DNA from: Voacanga thouarsii
Lineage: Eukaryota; Streptophyta; Magnoliopsida; Gentianales; Apocynaceae
Reading direction: 5' to 3'
DNA length: 64,000 nucleotides
NCBI GenBank assembly: GCA_026120185.1
Contig: JANUWF010001218.1
Span: 930,001 to 994,000, forward strand
The position numbers and the translations under genes were made by a program. Below are positions 11,881 to 24,087 of the stretch, piece by piece. Positions within the stretch are counted from its first letter, which is position 1; each line of letters opens with the position of its first letter. The notes beneath the pieces are model-generated. The model saw only the letters and a program-made list of their open reading frames with translations. It had not been told where the DNA came from and did not search any database.

Positions 11881-12559
11881 ACATTTGAATTCAACACAAA
11901 GGCAATTTATATGAACAACACGCACATCTTACATCTTCATAATCTAAGGAAACGAATTTCTCACATAAAAGAGCCTTCAAAGCATTCCACTAGAGTTAAA
12001 TCTTCCACTAGAGACACTAATATATTATTATAATCAAGTAATAAGATTACTAAACTAATCAGATATCAACCTTCCTATTATGGCATCATAACCAATCAAT
12101 TAATTTATAAGGGTTTATATAGCTAAAACATAGTTTCCATATAATTTGATCAAAGTAGTAATTTTTTGATAACAGGGTAAAAGAGAGTGCACTTTATACA
12201 AAGTATATCACATATAAGTACAGATCAAAACACCATGAATGTTTAAAAAGGACAACAATTCCAACTAACAATTTAGCAATTCCAGTTCACAATTCCAAAT
12301 TTAAATCAATAATCTCACATCAAACCACCATCATGTCACTCCCAATCTCAAATTCAACCCCAACATCAATACAACTTTTATACATCAATTCCAACTCTGC
12401 TCATTCACAAATAATCACCCAAATTTCAAATCTTCAAGGAAAATGCAAATCTGCCCAACATGGACTTAGTTTATAAGATAATGAAGTAGCTCAAAAGATG
12501 AATTCTAACTACTTACCCAAATGAATCAGCTTCAGCAATAGCACAGCAGTAGCACAGGA

Positions 12560-13040
12560 ATGGAAGTGGAAGCGCTCACTGAGGGGGCAGGGCGAGCGAG
12601 GGGGCGAGGGAGACTGCGCGAGGAGGGGGCGGGGCTGAGGGGGATCTGCGGGGAAGGGGGCGCGGGGAGGGGGGAGCTGTGGGGGAGAGTCATTGCGGGT
12701 GGGGGGACTGCGGGGGAGGAGTGCCGGGGAGTAGGGGCTTGGGGGGAGGCTGCGAGAGGGGGCGTGGGATGGGGGGGGAGTTGAGGGAGGGGGGCGCGGG
12801 GATGGGGGCGCTGCGGGGGAGGAGCGCCGGGGAGTGGGGGCTTGGGGGGGGAGCTGCGGGAGGGGGGCGCGGGATGGGGGGGAGTTGAGGGAGGGGGGCG
12901 CGGGGATGGGAGAGCAGCGGGGAGGTCGCCGGCGGGGAGAGGGGGGAGAGATGGGGAGCGGCGGCGCGAGCTTGGGAAGGGGAGGGTGTGGCGGGTCGTG
13001 TGGAAGGGAAGAAGTATGTGGGAAGAAGGAGGGGGAAAAA
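12560..13040. repeat. G-rich, CpG-rich low-complexity block in CACTA-1
   Basis: Almost 500 bases dominated by G runs on the plus strand, sharply bounded by AT-rich DNA. It includes an imperfect tandem repeat of about 103 bp (GCCGGGGAGT occurs at about 12722 and 12825, with similar flanks). It lies upstream of the minus-strand TNP2 gene, where CACTA elements such as En/Spm are known to have a GC-rich leader. The long open frames here reflect composition and are not likely genes. Confidence 0.85.
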
Positions 13041-13148
13041 AAAAAGGAGGGAGTGAAAAATTTTGGAAATTTTTAGTTTTTTTTTTAAATTTCTAGCTAT
13101 TTCATCGCAATTTGTGACGAAAAAATAAAACCCTCGCTAATTTCTCAT

Positions 13149-13721
13149 AAATTAATACGAATAACATTATAAATCGATTTATACATTATAATTTTTATTA
13201 TTTTTTAGTGATTTTAATAATAATATTATTATGTAAATTATTTTTCTTTATATATTTTAATTTATACACCACTTAATCAAATAAATAGATCAAAAAAATA
13301 GATATATGTATATATATAACTATATAGTATAATATATATTAATATGTAGGAGATGAATAACATTACAAATCGATCTCTACATTATAATTTTCACTATTTT
13401 TTTTAGTGATCTCAACAATAATAACAGTATTTGAATTATTTTTCTTTATATATTTTACTTTATACACCACTTAACAAAATAGATATATTAAAAAATTGGA
13501 CATATGTATATACATAGCTATATAGTATAATATATATTAACATGTAGGAGACGAAGAACATTACAAATTGATCTCTACATTATAAATTTCACCATTTTTT
13601 TAGTGATATCAACAATAATAACAGTATTTGAATTATTTTTCTTTATATATTTTACTTTATACACTACTTAATCAAAGTGATAGATTAAAAAATTAGACAT
13701 ATGTATATATATACCTACATG

Positions 13722-13757
<36 letters not shown>
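13149..13757. repeat. Tandem repeat of about 197 bp, three copies, plus (TA)n
   Basis: The phrase AACATTA[TC]AAAT[CT]GAT recurs near 13164, 13360 and 13558, each followed by the same AT-rich text (ATTATTTTTCTTTATATATTTTA, written here only in part). The last copy ends in a (TA)n run at about 13725-13757. Confidence 0.85.
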
Positions 13758-13760
<3 letters not shown>

Positions 13761-14019
13761 CTAAACAGATACTTATATACATTATATACATATACTTATA
13801 TATTAGAATAAGTATATAACATAACATAATTAACTATATACATTTACTTATGCAATACATTATGTGTATAACATGACATAATTACATATACAAAATTATA
13901 ATAAAATGCACTAATTGAGACATGTTATTAAAAATATTTCAGTAAATTTGTCAAAATACACCATCACATAAACACATAAAGAAAAATTTAAAAATAAAAA
14001 AAAAGATTAAAACCCTATT

Positions 14020-15079
14020 TTGTTGTAAAACCCTCGCAAATTCGTCGCAATTAGTGATGGATTTGAGATGAATTAGGGTTTTGATATTTTCTATAAATTT
14101 TTTCATTTATTTATTTTTTAAAAAAACAATCGGTCGTCGCAAAGGGCCCAAAATCTGTCGCAAAACCCTCGCAAATTGCGAGGGCTTTGCGATGGACGTT
14201 CAAAAATTTTAAAAATATTTTTCAAAAAAACAATCGATCGTCGCAAAACCCTCGCAAATTGTGAGGGTTATTTGCCGTCGCAAAATCCTCGCAAATTGCG
14301 AGGGTTTTGCGATAGACGTTCAAAATTTTTAATTTTTTTTTTAAAATAGATAGCCGTCGCAAAACCCTCGCAATTTGCGAAGACTTTGCGATGGACGTTT
14401 AAAAATTTTAAAAATATTTTTTAAAAAAACAATCGGTCGTCGCAAAACCCTCGCAAATTGCGAGGGTTTTGCGATGGACGTTCAAAAAATTTTTTAAAAA
14501 ATATTTTTTTAAAAAATAAATTACTGTCGCAAAACCCTCGCAAATTGCGAGGGCTAACTACCGTCGTAAAACCCTCGCAAATTGCGAAGACTTTGCGATG
14601 GACGTTTAAAAATTTTAAAAATATTTTTTAAAAAAAATAATTTGTCGTCGCAAAACCCTCGCAATTTGCGAGGATTTTGCGATGGACATTCAAAAATTTT
14701 TTTAAAAAATATTTTTTTAAAAAATAACTTGCCGTCGTAAAACCCTCGCAAATTGCGACGATTTATTGGCCGTCGCAAAATCCTCGCAAATTGCGAGGGT
14801 TTTGCAACAGACGTTCAAAATTTTTTTTAAAAATAAATCGCCGTCGCAAAACCCTCGCAATTTGCGAGGGCATAAATACCGTTGCAAAACCCTCGCAAAT
14901 AGCGATGATTTTGCTATGAATTGCAACAGGTATTTTGGCCGTCGCAAAACCGTCGCAAATTGCGACGGTTTTGGTCAACCCGCGACTTATTTCAAAATCG
15001 TCGCAAATTGGTCGCTATTAGCGACGGTATTGAAGCCGTCGCAAAAAATTCGTCGCAAAGCGCAATTTTTCCTGTAGTG
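14020..15079. repeat. Right subterminal repeats of CACTA-1
   Basis: Array of inverted pairs of CCCTCGCAAA and TTTGCGAGGG separated by AT-rich linkers, in units of roughly 100 bp with recurring GCGATGGACGTTCAAAA. Nearest the terminus the motif changes from GCGAGGG to GCGACGG. This mirrors the left end and supports recognition by the element's own protein. Confidence 0.88.
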
Positions 15080-15082
15080 AAA

Positions 15083-15519
15083 GACTAACCATGGACCTCT
15101 CAAATATTAACAAAAGAATAATAATAATCATTGTGTACTAGATTTCATTGTCGATCAGTCGGTGGCATATGAATCACATTCCCGGAGCTGCAAAGCCATG
15201 CATGGGACCGACACAAAATTTCAATAATACTGAAGTCGGTCTCCATGACTCCATGTTAGAATTGGACTTAAATTATGAGCACGTGCATATTATTATTTAA
15301 CATTTGGATATGTAGATGTACATGTATCGCTAAATTTATTATGTGATTGTTATTGTTATAAAGTTTAAGACCCAAATATAGTAATCTATATTTATTTGTA
15401 TAGGTCCATCATCTTAATAAAGTGTGAAGTTATTTATAATGTGTAGAAAACCAACAATATAGTTGGCAAAACTATGGTGGACTATTTTGACAACTGCACA
15501 ATTATATAGATATAGGGTT
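15083..15519. other. Flank between CACTA-1 and a gypsy LTR
   Basis: AT-rich DNA without a gene that I recognise. Its first bases continue the site into which CACTA-1 inserted, so it would be the upstream flank of the Nudix pseudogene. Confidence 0.4.
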
Positions 15520-16529
15520 GTAGTCCTTGATTGCATAGACTAAAAAATCCTGCCCGCCTCTTGGAGTTCCCATCTCTCTTAGAGGAAGAAGGTTGCGTAC
15601 GTGATTGTGAACCCACAGGATTCTTCTTTAATAGGCTTATTGGGCTATTGTCTTATTTAATTAATGGGTTAGGTCTAAAAGGCTTAATAGTTAGTATTAT
15701 AAGTTATGGGGCTAAGTTGTAATTATTTTATTTAGGGGACTTTTATTAATTACTTAATTATAGGCTCAATTTCGTTCTAAATAATTACGTTATTTCTAGA
15801 AGCTGTTCCAGAGAGGGAGAAGAACGGGGAGAGTGAAGAATCTAAGAAAGGTTTTGAGCCTTTGGCATCAAATCATGGTAAGTTAGCCTTCCTCTTGTAA
15901 TGTTTGTAACCTAGGATTGAGATGAATTGTTCTTGGATTGAGGTAAAAAGTGTTAGGGCTTTGAATTGGGGAAAGATGATTTATGAATGAATTGTGTTGT
16001 TTGGGTGCTAATTGAAGGTACTTAGTTAGGTGTTTGGTGACTTGAGGGGAAGCTTTGAGAGGATTCCTGGTGTTTGAATACTTTGGTAAGGAAATTAGGT
16101 TTTCCTGTATTTAATAGTGGTTACGTTTTCTTCAAAATCAATTATGCTCTTGATTTCTTTATGAAAGTGGTATTTTGATTATATGAAAATGGTATTTTGA
16201 TTATATGAAAATGGTATTGAGCATGATACATTAATTGTTATTTCTATAGAAATGGTCATGTCTATTGGAAACTATGAGTTTAAGCGAAGTTCTATATCTA
16301 TGTGCTAATTTTTTGATTCATGTGATGTTGAATGCTTATGGGTTTCGTTTTGGTAGGGAATTTCCTAACTTTATAAGCTATAAAGCCCTATTAGGGGGAT
16401 ACAATTCCTAAGATAAGTTAAGGCCCTTTTTCCAATGGGATATAATAATTAAAAAATTAATCAGTTAAGCCAAATCAAAGTCCCTAAGTATGAATCATCT
16501 TCGTGAATTAAGTTATGTTTAAGTATGTA

Positions 16530-16572
<43 letters not shown>

Positions 16573-17431
16573 TTAAATGGTTTCTGGTGCACAAAACTAG
16601 TGTTTTACCTTGATAAAAGGGATGGTTGGATCGGTTCATGGGATTGAATATTACAGGTTGACTTTTGGGTGTTCTGAAATTCGCGTTCGCGCTTCCAAAG
16701 TGCACCTGGCAGTGGCTTTCTCACTCACGGCCGGCGCTGGCTTTGCACTGTCCGACGCACCAGGCGCCAGTTGTGCTTTCCCCCACCCAGCATCGGTCCC
16801 CTCTACTTTGATTCCAGTGCCAGTTTTCCACTACTGAGGCGAGGGGCCTTCCCCTTAGATTTGTTTGCCATTATTTTTACTGAATAAACAACACCGATTT
16901 GATATTCATGTGCCAGATATACCTCATTCGATTCAGTATTGAGTAAAGTTAAGATATTCATTGTTCCTTTTTCCCTTCCTCTTATTTCTTTGTGTGATAT
17001 TTTGAGATTTTCATATGGTGCGACCAACCCAACAGGAGGATATTCTAAAACCCCATGACTTGTGTTTTATCCTAACTTCTAAGCTATTTTGAACAAATAT
17101 TTTATAAATTTATATGTATATATAGTATGCTCAATCCCAGATAAGCCAGATGTTCTTACTGAGCTAGTAAGCTCACTCCATATTCAACATTTTGCAGGTT
17201 CTCAGTTAGATGAGAATGAATTGGAAGAATTGTTTGAAGAGAATCTAGAGTGACTAGTTGTTTTTCATTTTTACTCAGTTTTATATATGTTTTGCTTTAG
17301 ATTTAAAGACGATGTAAGGATATTCTTTAAGTATTACTAGAATGTTATATTTTGGCTATTTATAGTATGTAACGATTCGATATTTTCTCTTTGAGATGTT
17401 GTCATATCATTCTCGGTTCTGGGGCGTGACA
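15520..17431 (+). repeat. 5' LTR region of a Ty3/gypsy element
   Basis: The right border is clear: the LTR ends GGGGCGTGACA at 17431, followed six bases later by a primer-binding site. The left border was not located and the start given is only approximate. A (GT)n run lies at about 16533-16568. The composition, with a GAGAGGGAGAAGAACGGGGA stretch near 15810, resembles LTRs of plant chromovirus-type gypsy elements. Confidence 0.6.
16523..16570. repeat. (GT)n microsatellite
   Basis: A GTAT-GT repeat run grading into pure GT units. It lies within the gypsy LTR. Confidence 0.93.
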
Positions 17432-17436
17432 TTGAG

Positions 17437-17450
17437 TGGTATTAGAGAGC
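17437..17450 (+). promoter_or_regulatory. Primer-binding site (initiator tRNA-Met type)
   Basis: TGGTATTAGAGAGC just after the LTR end is close to the plant initiator-Met primer site TGGTATCAGAGC. Confidence 0.7.
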
Positions 17451-17628
17451 AAATAGGTTATGCTTCTTAGGTTGAAACTTTAGGGCAATAAGCATAGAGT
17501 TGAGTGATAACTTATAAGTTTAAATTTTGGGAAGATAGCATAAGTAGTATTTTTAGTATTCTTTAGCGAGGTTGATTGTTTAGTAAATTCTTTTCTTTTC
17601 TTTTCTTTTTTGTTGCTTTAGCACGCGA

Positions 17629-18995
17629 ATGGCATGTGGTACAAGGAGGACTGCTCAGGAGGGTGCAGGAGACAGTGACAGGGATAGACTAGCGACTACA
17701 AGAGCACGAGGATAGACTAGTCGAGCTAAAAGGAGTTAGAGTTCATTTGCTATTGTGTCAGCACCGCGTGGGTCTGGGGATCATTCCGTTGGGGTCGAAT
17801 TGCCCCCATTTCCTCCGTTTGTGCCACCAATTGCTACAATGGTACCGCTAGTCACAGCCGTGCTTGGACCTAATATACCGATGGACATGCCTACTGCATT
17901 AACTATGGTGGCTCAAGCAATGCAGAGTCAGCAATTGCTGCAGCAAGCGCATATTAGAGTTCAGTGAGAATAGTTCAAGTTGCAAGCGGAGCAGCGGCAG
18001 TTACAACGGGACCAGGAGCGCATGTATCAGAGGAATGACTCGGGAGCTCGATCACTCTATAAAAGGATGAAGAAGATGGGGCTTCTGACATTTAATGGTT
18101 TAGGAGGGCCTGAGAGAGTAGAATGAATTAAGGAACTGGAACACTATTTTGAGACTATGGAGGTCCCGAAGGGAGTCAAAGCAAAAGTAACTTTTCCGTT
18201 CTTGATTGGTGAGGTACTGAGACGGTGGAAAGGGGTGAAGCCTATTTACCACCAAGGAGATGAGCCATTCACATAGGGGAAGTTCAGAGAAGTATTTCTA
18301 GAGTAGTACTTCCTTGACATATTTAAGATCGAGAAAAAAAATCAATTCTTTAAGTTGGTATAGACAGAACAGATGAGTGTAACTGATTACGCACTCAAAT
18401 TCAATTCGTTGGGCAAATATGTACCTGCAGTTACTCAAGATCCTACTTTAAGGACCAACCGTTTCGTGCATGGGCTACTAACCGGGATTCGTAGAAGGTT
18501 ATCTACAATTAGACCCAGCACCTACAAGGAAGCTTATCAGAGGAGCCTGGACATTGAGGCCGAGTTTAGCAGATTTGATGCAGATACAGACAGAAAGAGA
18601 CCAAGATTGATGTTCAGCCAGGGACAGGGGCCCAAGCCAGTAGTCAGTCATGGATAGAGTGCTAGACCAGGGTTCAATCAGGGTTAGGGGCAGGTATCCA
18701 CGGGTCCGCCAGATGCAAAGAGGAAAGCTTTTCCCAATCAGGTCAAGCCAGCTATATCAGGTCATCGGTAGTTAGTGCAGCAGGGTCTACAACTTCTAAT
18801 GTTAATAGACTCTAGAAAGAGTGTGCCTCTTGTGGCAAGCGATATTTGGGAGAATGCAGGTAGGCTTCAAGAGGCTACTTTCGATATGAAAAATTGGGCA
18901 TAAGATTGGACAGTGCCCCAAGTCAGCTACAAAACCGACTCAAGTGACAGAAAGCACACAACTGCCCAAAGCAGGAGATCAGAAACAGAAAACCA
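17629..18995 (+). pseudogene. Ty3/gypsy gag, broken
   Basis: Starts MACGTRRTAQ at 17629. Pieces at 17755-17967 and 18373-18657 are open, and between them the capsid region is readable with stops (FNGLGGPERVE, HYFETMEVP, KVTFPFLIGEVLRRWKG). MSVTDYALKFNSLGKYVP and RSLDIEAEF are typical of the retrotransposon gag domain, which packages the element's RNA in virus-like particles. The zinc-knuckle region (about 18800-18920) is badly decayed. Many stops. Confidence 0.85.
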
Positions 18996-19039
18996 ATGCC
19001 CGAGTTTTTACTCTTGCTCAGGAGGAGGCTGAGGCAACT

Positions 19040-19214
19040 GACGAGCTATGGCAGGTACTATCCTAATTAATTTTCTGCCTGCTGTAGTGTTATTTAATTG
19101 TAGAGCATCGTATTCGTTTATCTCCTGTAGGTTTGTTAAGATCTTAAAATCGGACTATACTCATCTAGTTGATTCATATAGAGTAGCAATACCCATTAGA
19201 AAAGTTTTGGTTTC
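19040..19214 (+). pseudogene. Ty3/gypsy aspartic protease fragment
   Basis: MAGTILINFLPAVVLF followed by NCRASYSFIS matches the start of retropepsin-like proteases in gypsy elements, where the active-site DSGASHSF should stand. The catalytic Asp is therefore lost. It breaks off near 19214 and continues straight into a copia integrase. Confidence 0.75.
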
Positions 19215-19683
19215 TAACGGATATATGTGGACCATTTCCCACAACTTCTTGGAATGGTCAACATTATTTGATAACGTTTATAAATGATTACTTTCATTAT
19301 AGTTACCTATTTTTGATACATAAGAAATCAGAAACCTTAAACAAGTTTAAAGCATTTAAGTCGGAGCTAAAAATTAACTAGGCAAATGAATTAAATGCAT
19401 TAAATCTGACCGTGGTGGCGAATGCTACGGCAAAAATAACAATTCAACGTCTGGAGCCATTCACTAAATTCCTGAAAGAGTGTGGGATCGTCCCTCAATA
19501 TACTACGCCAGGATCTCCTAGCATGAATGGAGTTGCTGAAAGACAAAATAGAACCCTTAAAAACGTGGTGAGAAATATGATTTGTCATACTACTTTACTA
19601 GAATCGCTCTGGAGAGATGCACTTAAAACTACAATCTATATCCTAAATAGAGTATCAACTAAAACAACAACCAAAACCCCATA
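19215..19683 (+). pseudogene. Ty1/copia integrase fragment
   Basis: Readable from CGPFPTTSWNGQHY through ITFINDYFHYSYLFLI, then the core with SPSMNGVAERQNRTL and LWRDALKTTIYILNRV. This is the copia integrase catalytic region. It joins gypsy protease on the left without a spacer and is cut on the right by a CACTA terminus at 19684. At least one stop and altered Asp positions. Confidence 0.88.
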
Positions 19684-19900
19684 CACTACAAGAAAAATAG
19701 GCTTTCTTGACACCTTTTAAATGACGCTTTTTGAAAATGTCATAATATAGCATGTATTATGACATCAGGTTTATTCATGTCATTATAACAAAATCAAAAC
19801 GACGTCATTTTATTGAGTTGGATTAAACTTATACTCTATTATGACAAATAGTTATGTCATGAAAAATACTATAATCTTTCGTGATACTTTGGCTATGTAA
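19684..19900. mobile_element. End of a third CACTA element
   Basis: Starts CACTACAAGAAAAATAGGC, a typical CACTA terminus, then holds short inverted TGACAT / ATGTCA motifs of a subterminal region. I found no matching opposite terminus in the window, so it appears truncated. The right limit is approximate. Confidence 0.65.
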
Positions 19901-21890
19901 CTAAGAAAAAGGCATAGCTTTTTGGAGTTTTCCTAAAAAATGTATGAGTTTTAGACTGAAATCCATTTTAATCTGTGATTAATTTTTCCTTCACATCTGA
20001 TAGGGGCTAAATTAGTTATATTTTTCCTAGTTATTTGAGGCTATTTTGTGATACATTTTGTGAAATAACTAGTCATATTCCTTTCTATTTGATATTTCCC
20101 TTATAAAAATATTTTTCTATAATTTTCTGCAAAAATAAGGAAAAATTAGAGCTAATTGTGTGATTTTTCAGAATAAAGGCGGCGCCAGTCCAAGAAGGAA
20201 GAACCGACACCGGTTTTCCATTGGAAAAACAGGGAAGTGCAGAGCAATTGGAAGAACAAAGGAATTGAAGAAACAGGGAAACAATTGAAATTGGAAGTCA
20301 ACAAAGGCTGTTACAATTGAAGGAATTTTGGTTAGCAGCTTCATGGCTTGGAAAGCCGACAGCAAAAAGAAACAAACAAAGCAACAAAGCATGAATTTCG
20401 ACGGGGGCCAGGTGCAAAGAATAAGTCAACAAAAGGGGCTGCAAAATACAAAAGCAAAAGAAAAGGATTTTAGTAATTAGGTGGCTTGATTCGGTGGCTC
20501 AAATTGAGCCGACAGCAAGCAAAGAAAGCAAACAATTTCGGTGGCTTGGAAGACGGCTCACTTGAGCCGATGCTACAAAGAGAGAGATTTTTGGTGGCTT
20601 CAAGCAATCTCACACGGCTCAAAGTAGAAGCCAATTCAGCAATTCGAATTCCATGAGCTTCAGCACAAGACGACAAAAGCCAAATCAAGAATCCAAATTA
20701 ATTTCCAATTTCACAAAGTCAACGCGGTGGACTTCTCAATTCTTATTTAGTTATTTAGGATTTTATTTTAGACTTTTTTTTGTTTATCCATTTTGGTTTT
20801 GGATATCTTTAGGTAATTACTTCTTCTTTACTCAGGATTCTTTTAGGAACTTTGTAAGCTTATAAATAAAGGCCAATTTACCCTAGAAAAGGGGAGGTGC
20901 ACAATGTAGGGACTTAAATTTAATTTAAAAGTGCATCACCAATATTTTTTCGAGATAAATAATTCAAGAAGGATTGTACAAGAAGGTCTATGAAGGAAGA
21001 AAAAGAAGGCTTGTCTATGAGTATCTATTTATTTCCTTTGTTTTCTTTTTTTTGAACAATGATGTGTTAATTTTTTTATTGTAGTTCAATATTGTTTTAG
21101 ATATTCATGATTTTTAGAGTTGATTGATCTTTTTGATTAATTGATTATTATTCTTGGTATACAATTACTTGTGCTTATTACGAGATTAGTCAGTTGGTTC
21201 TCTCCATTAACTTACTGGACCAAGGGGGTTGATGGTAGTTTCAATTTATTAATTTCATATTCTGTTGGCTATTAACTTACTGGACCAAGGGGATTGATTG
21301 CTTAGAATTGGTAATTGAAGGTTAATTGATGTTTTCCGAGACCAAGGATTCATTGATTAATTTCATATTTTAAGCCGAGACCAAATGAATTTAATTAAGG
21401 ATAGTGTTTAATGCATCTTTTAGATGAATTAGTTGAGATGAGACCAAGTGATTCTAATTTATCTAGAAGATATTGATGTCATAGATTGACCATCGAAGTA
21501 AATCTATTTTAATCCTTCATGATGCCAAGAGAATAATTGGTTATGATAATGGTTGGGTTCTTTAAGATAATGTTAAACAATAGTTTAAGTTACATACTTC
21601 TCCATCCTTGACATATATATATATATATATTTATTTTTATTTTATTTTATTTTGTTTTATTTCTTTTTCACTGTATTAATTCGGTTAAACAATAAAAGAA
21701 AAGTGATTAATGCATACTTGTTCCTTGAGGATTGACACTCGTTTGAACCCTATGCTCTGTTAATGATGAGTACGCTTGCTCATATGTATAATTTAGGGTT
21801 AACGTTTTAATGTAAACTTGATTGAGAATGTGTTTAGTTTTTATATGATTTTTATACCCAAATCCATACGCATAAACATCAAAACCCTCC
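19901..21890 (+). repeat. LTR-retrotransposon-like repeat, inverted copy at the window end
   Basis: No coding. A TATAAATAAAGG box-like element lies near 20861. From about 21170 to 21890 the sequence matches the reverse complement of 63232-64000 in order: GAACCCTATGCTC, GAGTACGCTTGCTCATATGT, CTTGATTGAGAATGTG and TATGATTTTTATA are shared. The structure suggests the LTR/leader part of a large gypsy-type element, but no primer site was confirmed. A (TA)n run lies near 21615. Confidence 0.6.
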
Positions 21891-24087
21891 TCCATTGCCG
21901 GGTTTCTTCTTCACCTCTAAGTCCCCTGTTTCTCTTCTTCAACCCAGATGTACACCCGATTGTGAGTAGTAGGTTAGTGCCAGAGTTGGGTTGTCTGCCA
22001 CTAAATTTCCACCATCATCACTGTCCTAGTTGAGCACCCAATTGTGAGTAGGAGGTTAGTGCCAGAGTTGGGTTAAGTGGCACTAGGGCCGGGTAATTGA
22101 GTGGCACCGGAGTTGGGTAATTGTGGCATTGTCCTTGGCTTCACTGGGCTATTAGGAAACTGACGCTCCCATAGTACTATATCAGGTAGATGGCTGCTTG
22201 ATGAAAAAAGGAACTCTATTTTGCTAGATAGGGATTATGGGAGTCAAATAGGATCGGATGAAAATGACAAAGATAATTGGCAAGTTGAAAACTTTTCAAT
22301 ATTTTTGCTAATATGATGCAGGAATTAGTCGGAGCTATTAAACAAAGCTCTTTTTTTTCTTAAAGCATAATCTGAACATTGGTTTTCCCTAAAATAACTA
22401 CTGGTAGATTCTGTTAATTATTTGGATAGCAAATTATCTGGTATGAGTGCATATATCAGTATAGATTTATCTTTAGGGGTTTGCGTAGTTTTGGTTAGGA
22501 AAAATTGTTCTTCAAAAACAGCTCATAGAATTCTGCTAAACATGTTAATGAACAAATTCTACTGAACAATATACAAATTATCTGGTATGAGTGCATATAT
22601 CTGTATAGATATGCTGTTGGGATTTTGAGTGAAATTTGGAGTAGCTGAACATGTTAATAGATGAAAGAATCAGGAGTGGCATGGAATTCTACAAAAACAA
22701 GTCATTCTACTTGATAACCTCTACACCTCCTGCCATATCTATAAGGAAACCATGTTACAAATGCTTATAGTTTGAAAACAAGCCTCGCCTTTTTTGGAAT
22801 GTTTTGATGCAGTATATGTGTGTGTGTGTGTGTGTTATTTGTATTGTATGCAATATGTATATTTTTCTTCTATATGTGGACATTAGGTTGAGTAATCTTA
22901 AATATTATGCTCATGGTGGCTTTTTTCGGTCTCAAACTCTCTTCTGTATTACTTTACAAGACTAGCCATCTCAAGCTCCTCTATTCCTCTCTTCTCATTT
23001 TCTTTTTGGCGAGTCTCCATGGAATAGTAGTAACAAATTCATATTTGATAGAGGCCACCTCATGTGTTTCCAGCAGATCAAAATATGCTGCAAGGATCAA
23101 TTGAATTTGTGTATGCCACTGATTCTTTCATCCATCCTTACTCCTAAGCATTAAACAAAAGAAAATATTTGGTTTCTGCCCATTGCTTCATTTTGGTCTT
23201 AGTTAACTATTAGTTATTTTAGTAGTTACATAATTGCATTTTCATTAATTTGGATCTACTATACAAATCAAGAGTTTTGTTGTTGCTATACTTTATGTAC
23301 TAGTTGAGATTGCTATTAAGATTTTTTGAGTAAGCTTGCTTGCCCATCTATATATCTTAGCCATCTTATACTTAAAACCTACCACCAATCTTAGCCATCT
23401 TATATTTTCTGAGTTAGTTTGCTCTAGATTGCTCAAAGCTACCATTCAAAAGCACAGGAATGGAAAGAGAAAGCTATTATAGATTAGACTAAACTGATTC
23501 TTAGTAGTTGGAAAAATAGGAAAGTGTAATATACCTCTAGATTTTGTAATAAAAGTTATTCATAGCCTTATTAATTAGGTAAAATGTCAATGTAATTTTG
23601 GCTTTCCTCACTTTTCTCACCATATAGAAATTTTCAGAAATTTCCAATGCTAATTCTCAATTGTGCTTAAGACTAATATGTAAAACAAAATCCCCCCCCC
23701 CCTCCCCACTTTTTTTTGGGGGGGCTTAGACAAGTTTAAAGTTTATAAACGAGTCCTTAGTCATCAACAATGAACAACTATTTGAATTGTTGCAATATTA
23801 TTTTTGAAGAACATCTAAACTATCAAATTAATAATCTAATCTACTTGGACTAAATTCAAACAGTATTACTTAGTCCTTTTTCTTTTCTTTCTCGTGTAGT
23901 TATTCTCCATTAATAAGTATCAAATATCTACTATGAATTGCATGTCAGATACTCTTAGGAGTTCTAGCATTTTAGAAATGTTGTATTAATTTACATTTGT
24001 TTTTTTTTAAATTTCTTTTCGCTAGACTAATTAGGATTGTTCAAATTGTTGTTCTGCCATTTGATTTGGATTTTTAGTTTCATAGGT
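21891..24087. other. Unassigned DNA upstream of CACTA-2 TNP2
   Basis: No convincing gene. It includes a duplicated phrase of about 30 bases around GGTTAGTGCCAGAGTTGGGTT (at about 21973 and 22052), a (GT)n run near 22813-22836, and a C-run/T-run/G-run hairpin at 23692-23725. The 5' end of CACTA-2 should lie here or further left, but no CACTA terminus was found. Confidence 0.4.

Larger units (their letters stand above)
11010..12559. other. Upstream region of CACTA-1 TNP2, microsatellite-rich
   Basis: No gene. It holds an (ATT)n run, a second copy of the 6445-6660 repeat and an (AAT)n run, listed separately. As it lies 5' of TNP2 on the minus strand it probably contains its promoter and leader, but no convincing signal can be picked out. 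Confidence 0.5.
3573..15079 (-). mobile_element. CACTA-1: complete En/Spm-type DNA transposon
   Basis: The left end begins CACTACAGGAAAAAT and the right end is ATTTTTCCTGTAGTG, forming inverted repeats of about 30 bp with few mismatches that continue into TTTGCGACG. Both ends are flanked by AAA (3570-3572 and 15080-15082), the 3-bp target duplication expected of CACTA elements. It carries arrays of subterminal repeats, a TNP2-type transposase gene and a Transposase_24 gene, both on the minus strand. TNP2 has several lesions, so the element is probably no longer autonomous, although the second gene shows only one stop. Confidence 0.93.

Noticed and set aside
12560..13096. Gly/Arg-rich open frames
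   Set aside because: Compositional product of the G-rich block; no conserved motif, several frames are open together.
20168..20865. Open frames in LTR-like DNA, possible small genes
   Set aside because: No conserved motif, and the text repeats GGCTC/GAGCC phrases as noncoding LTR DNA does.
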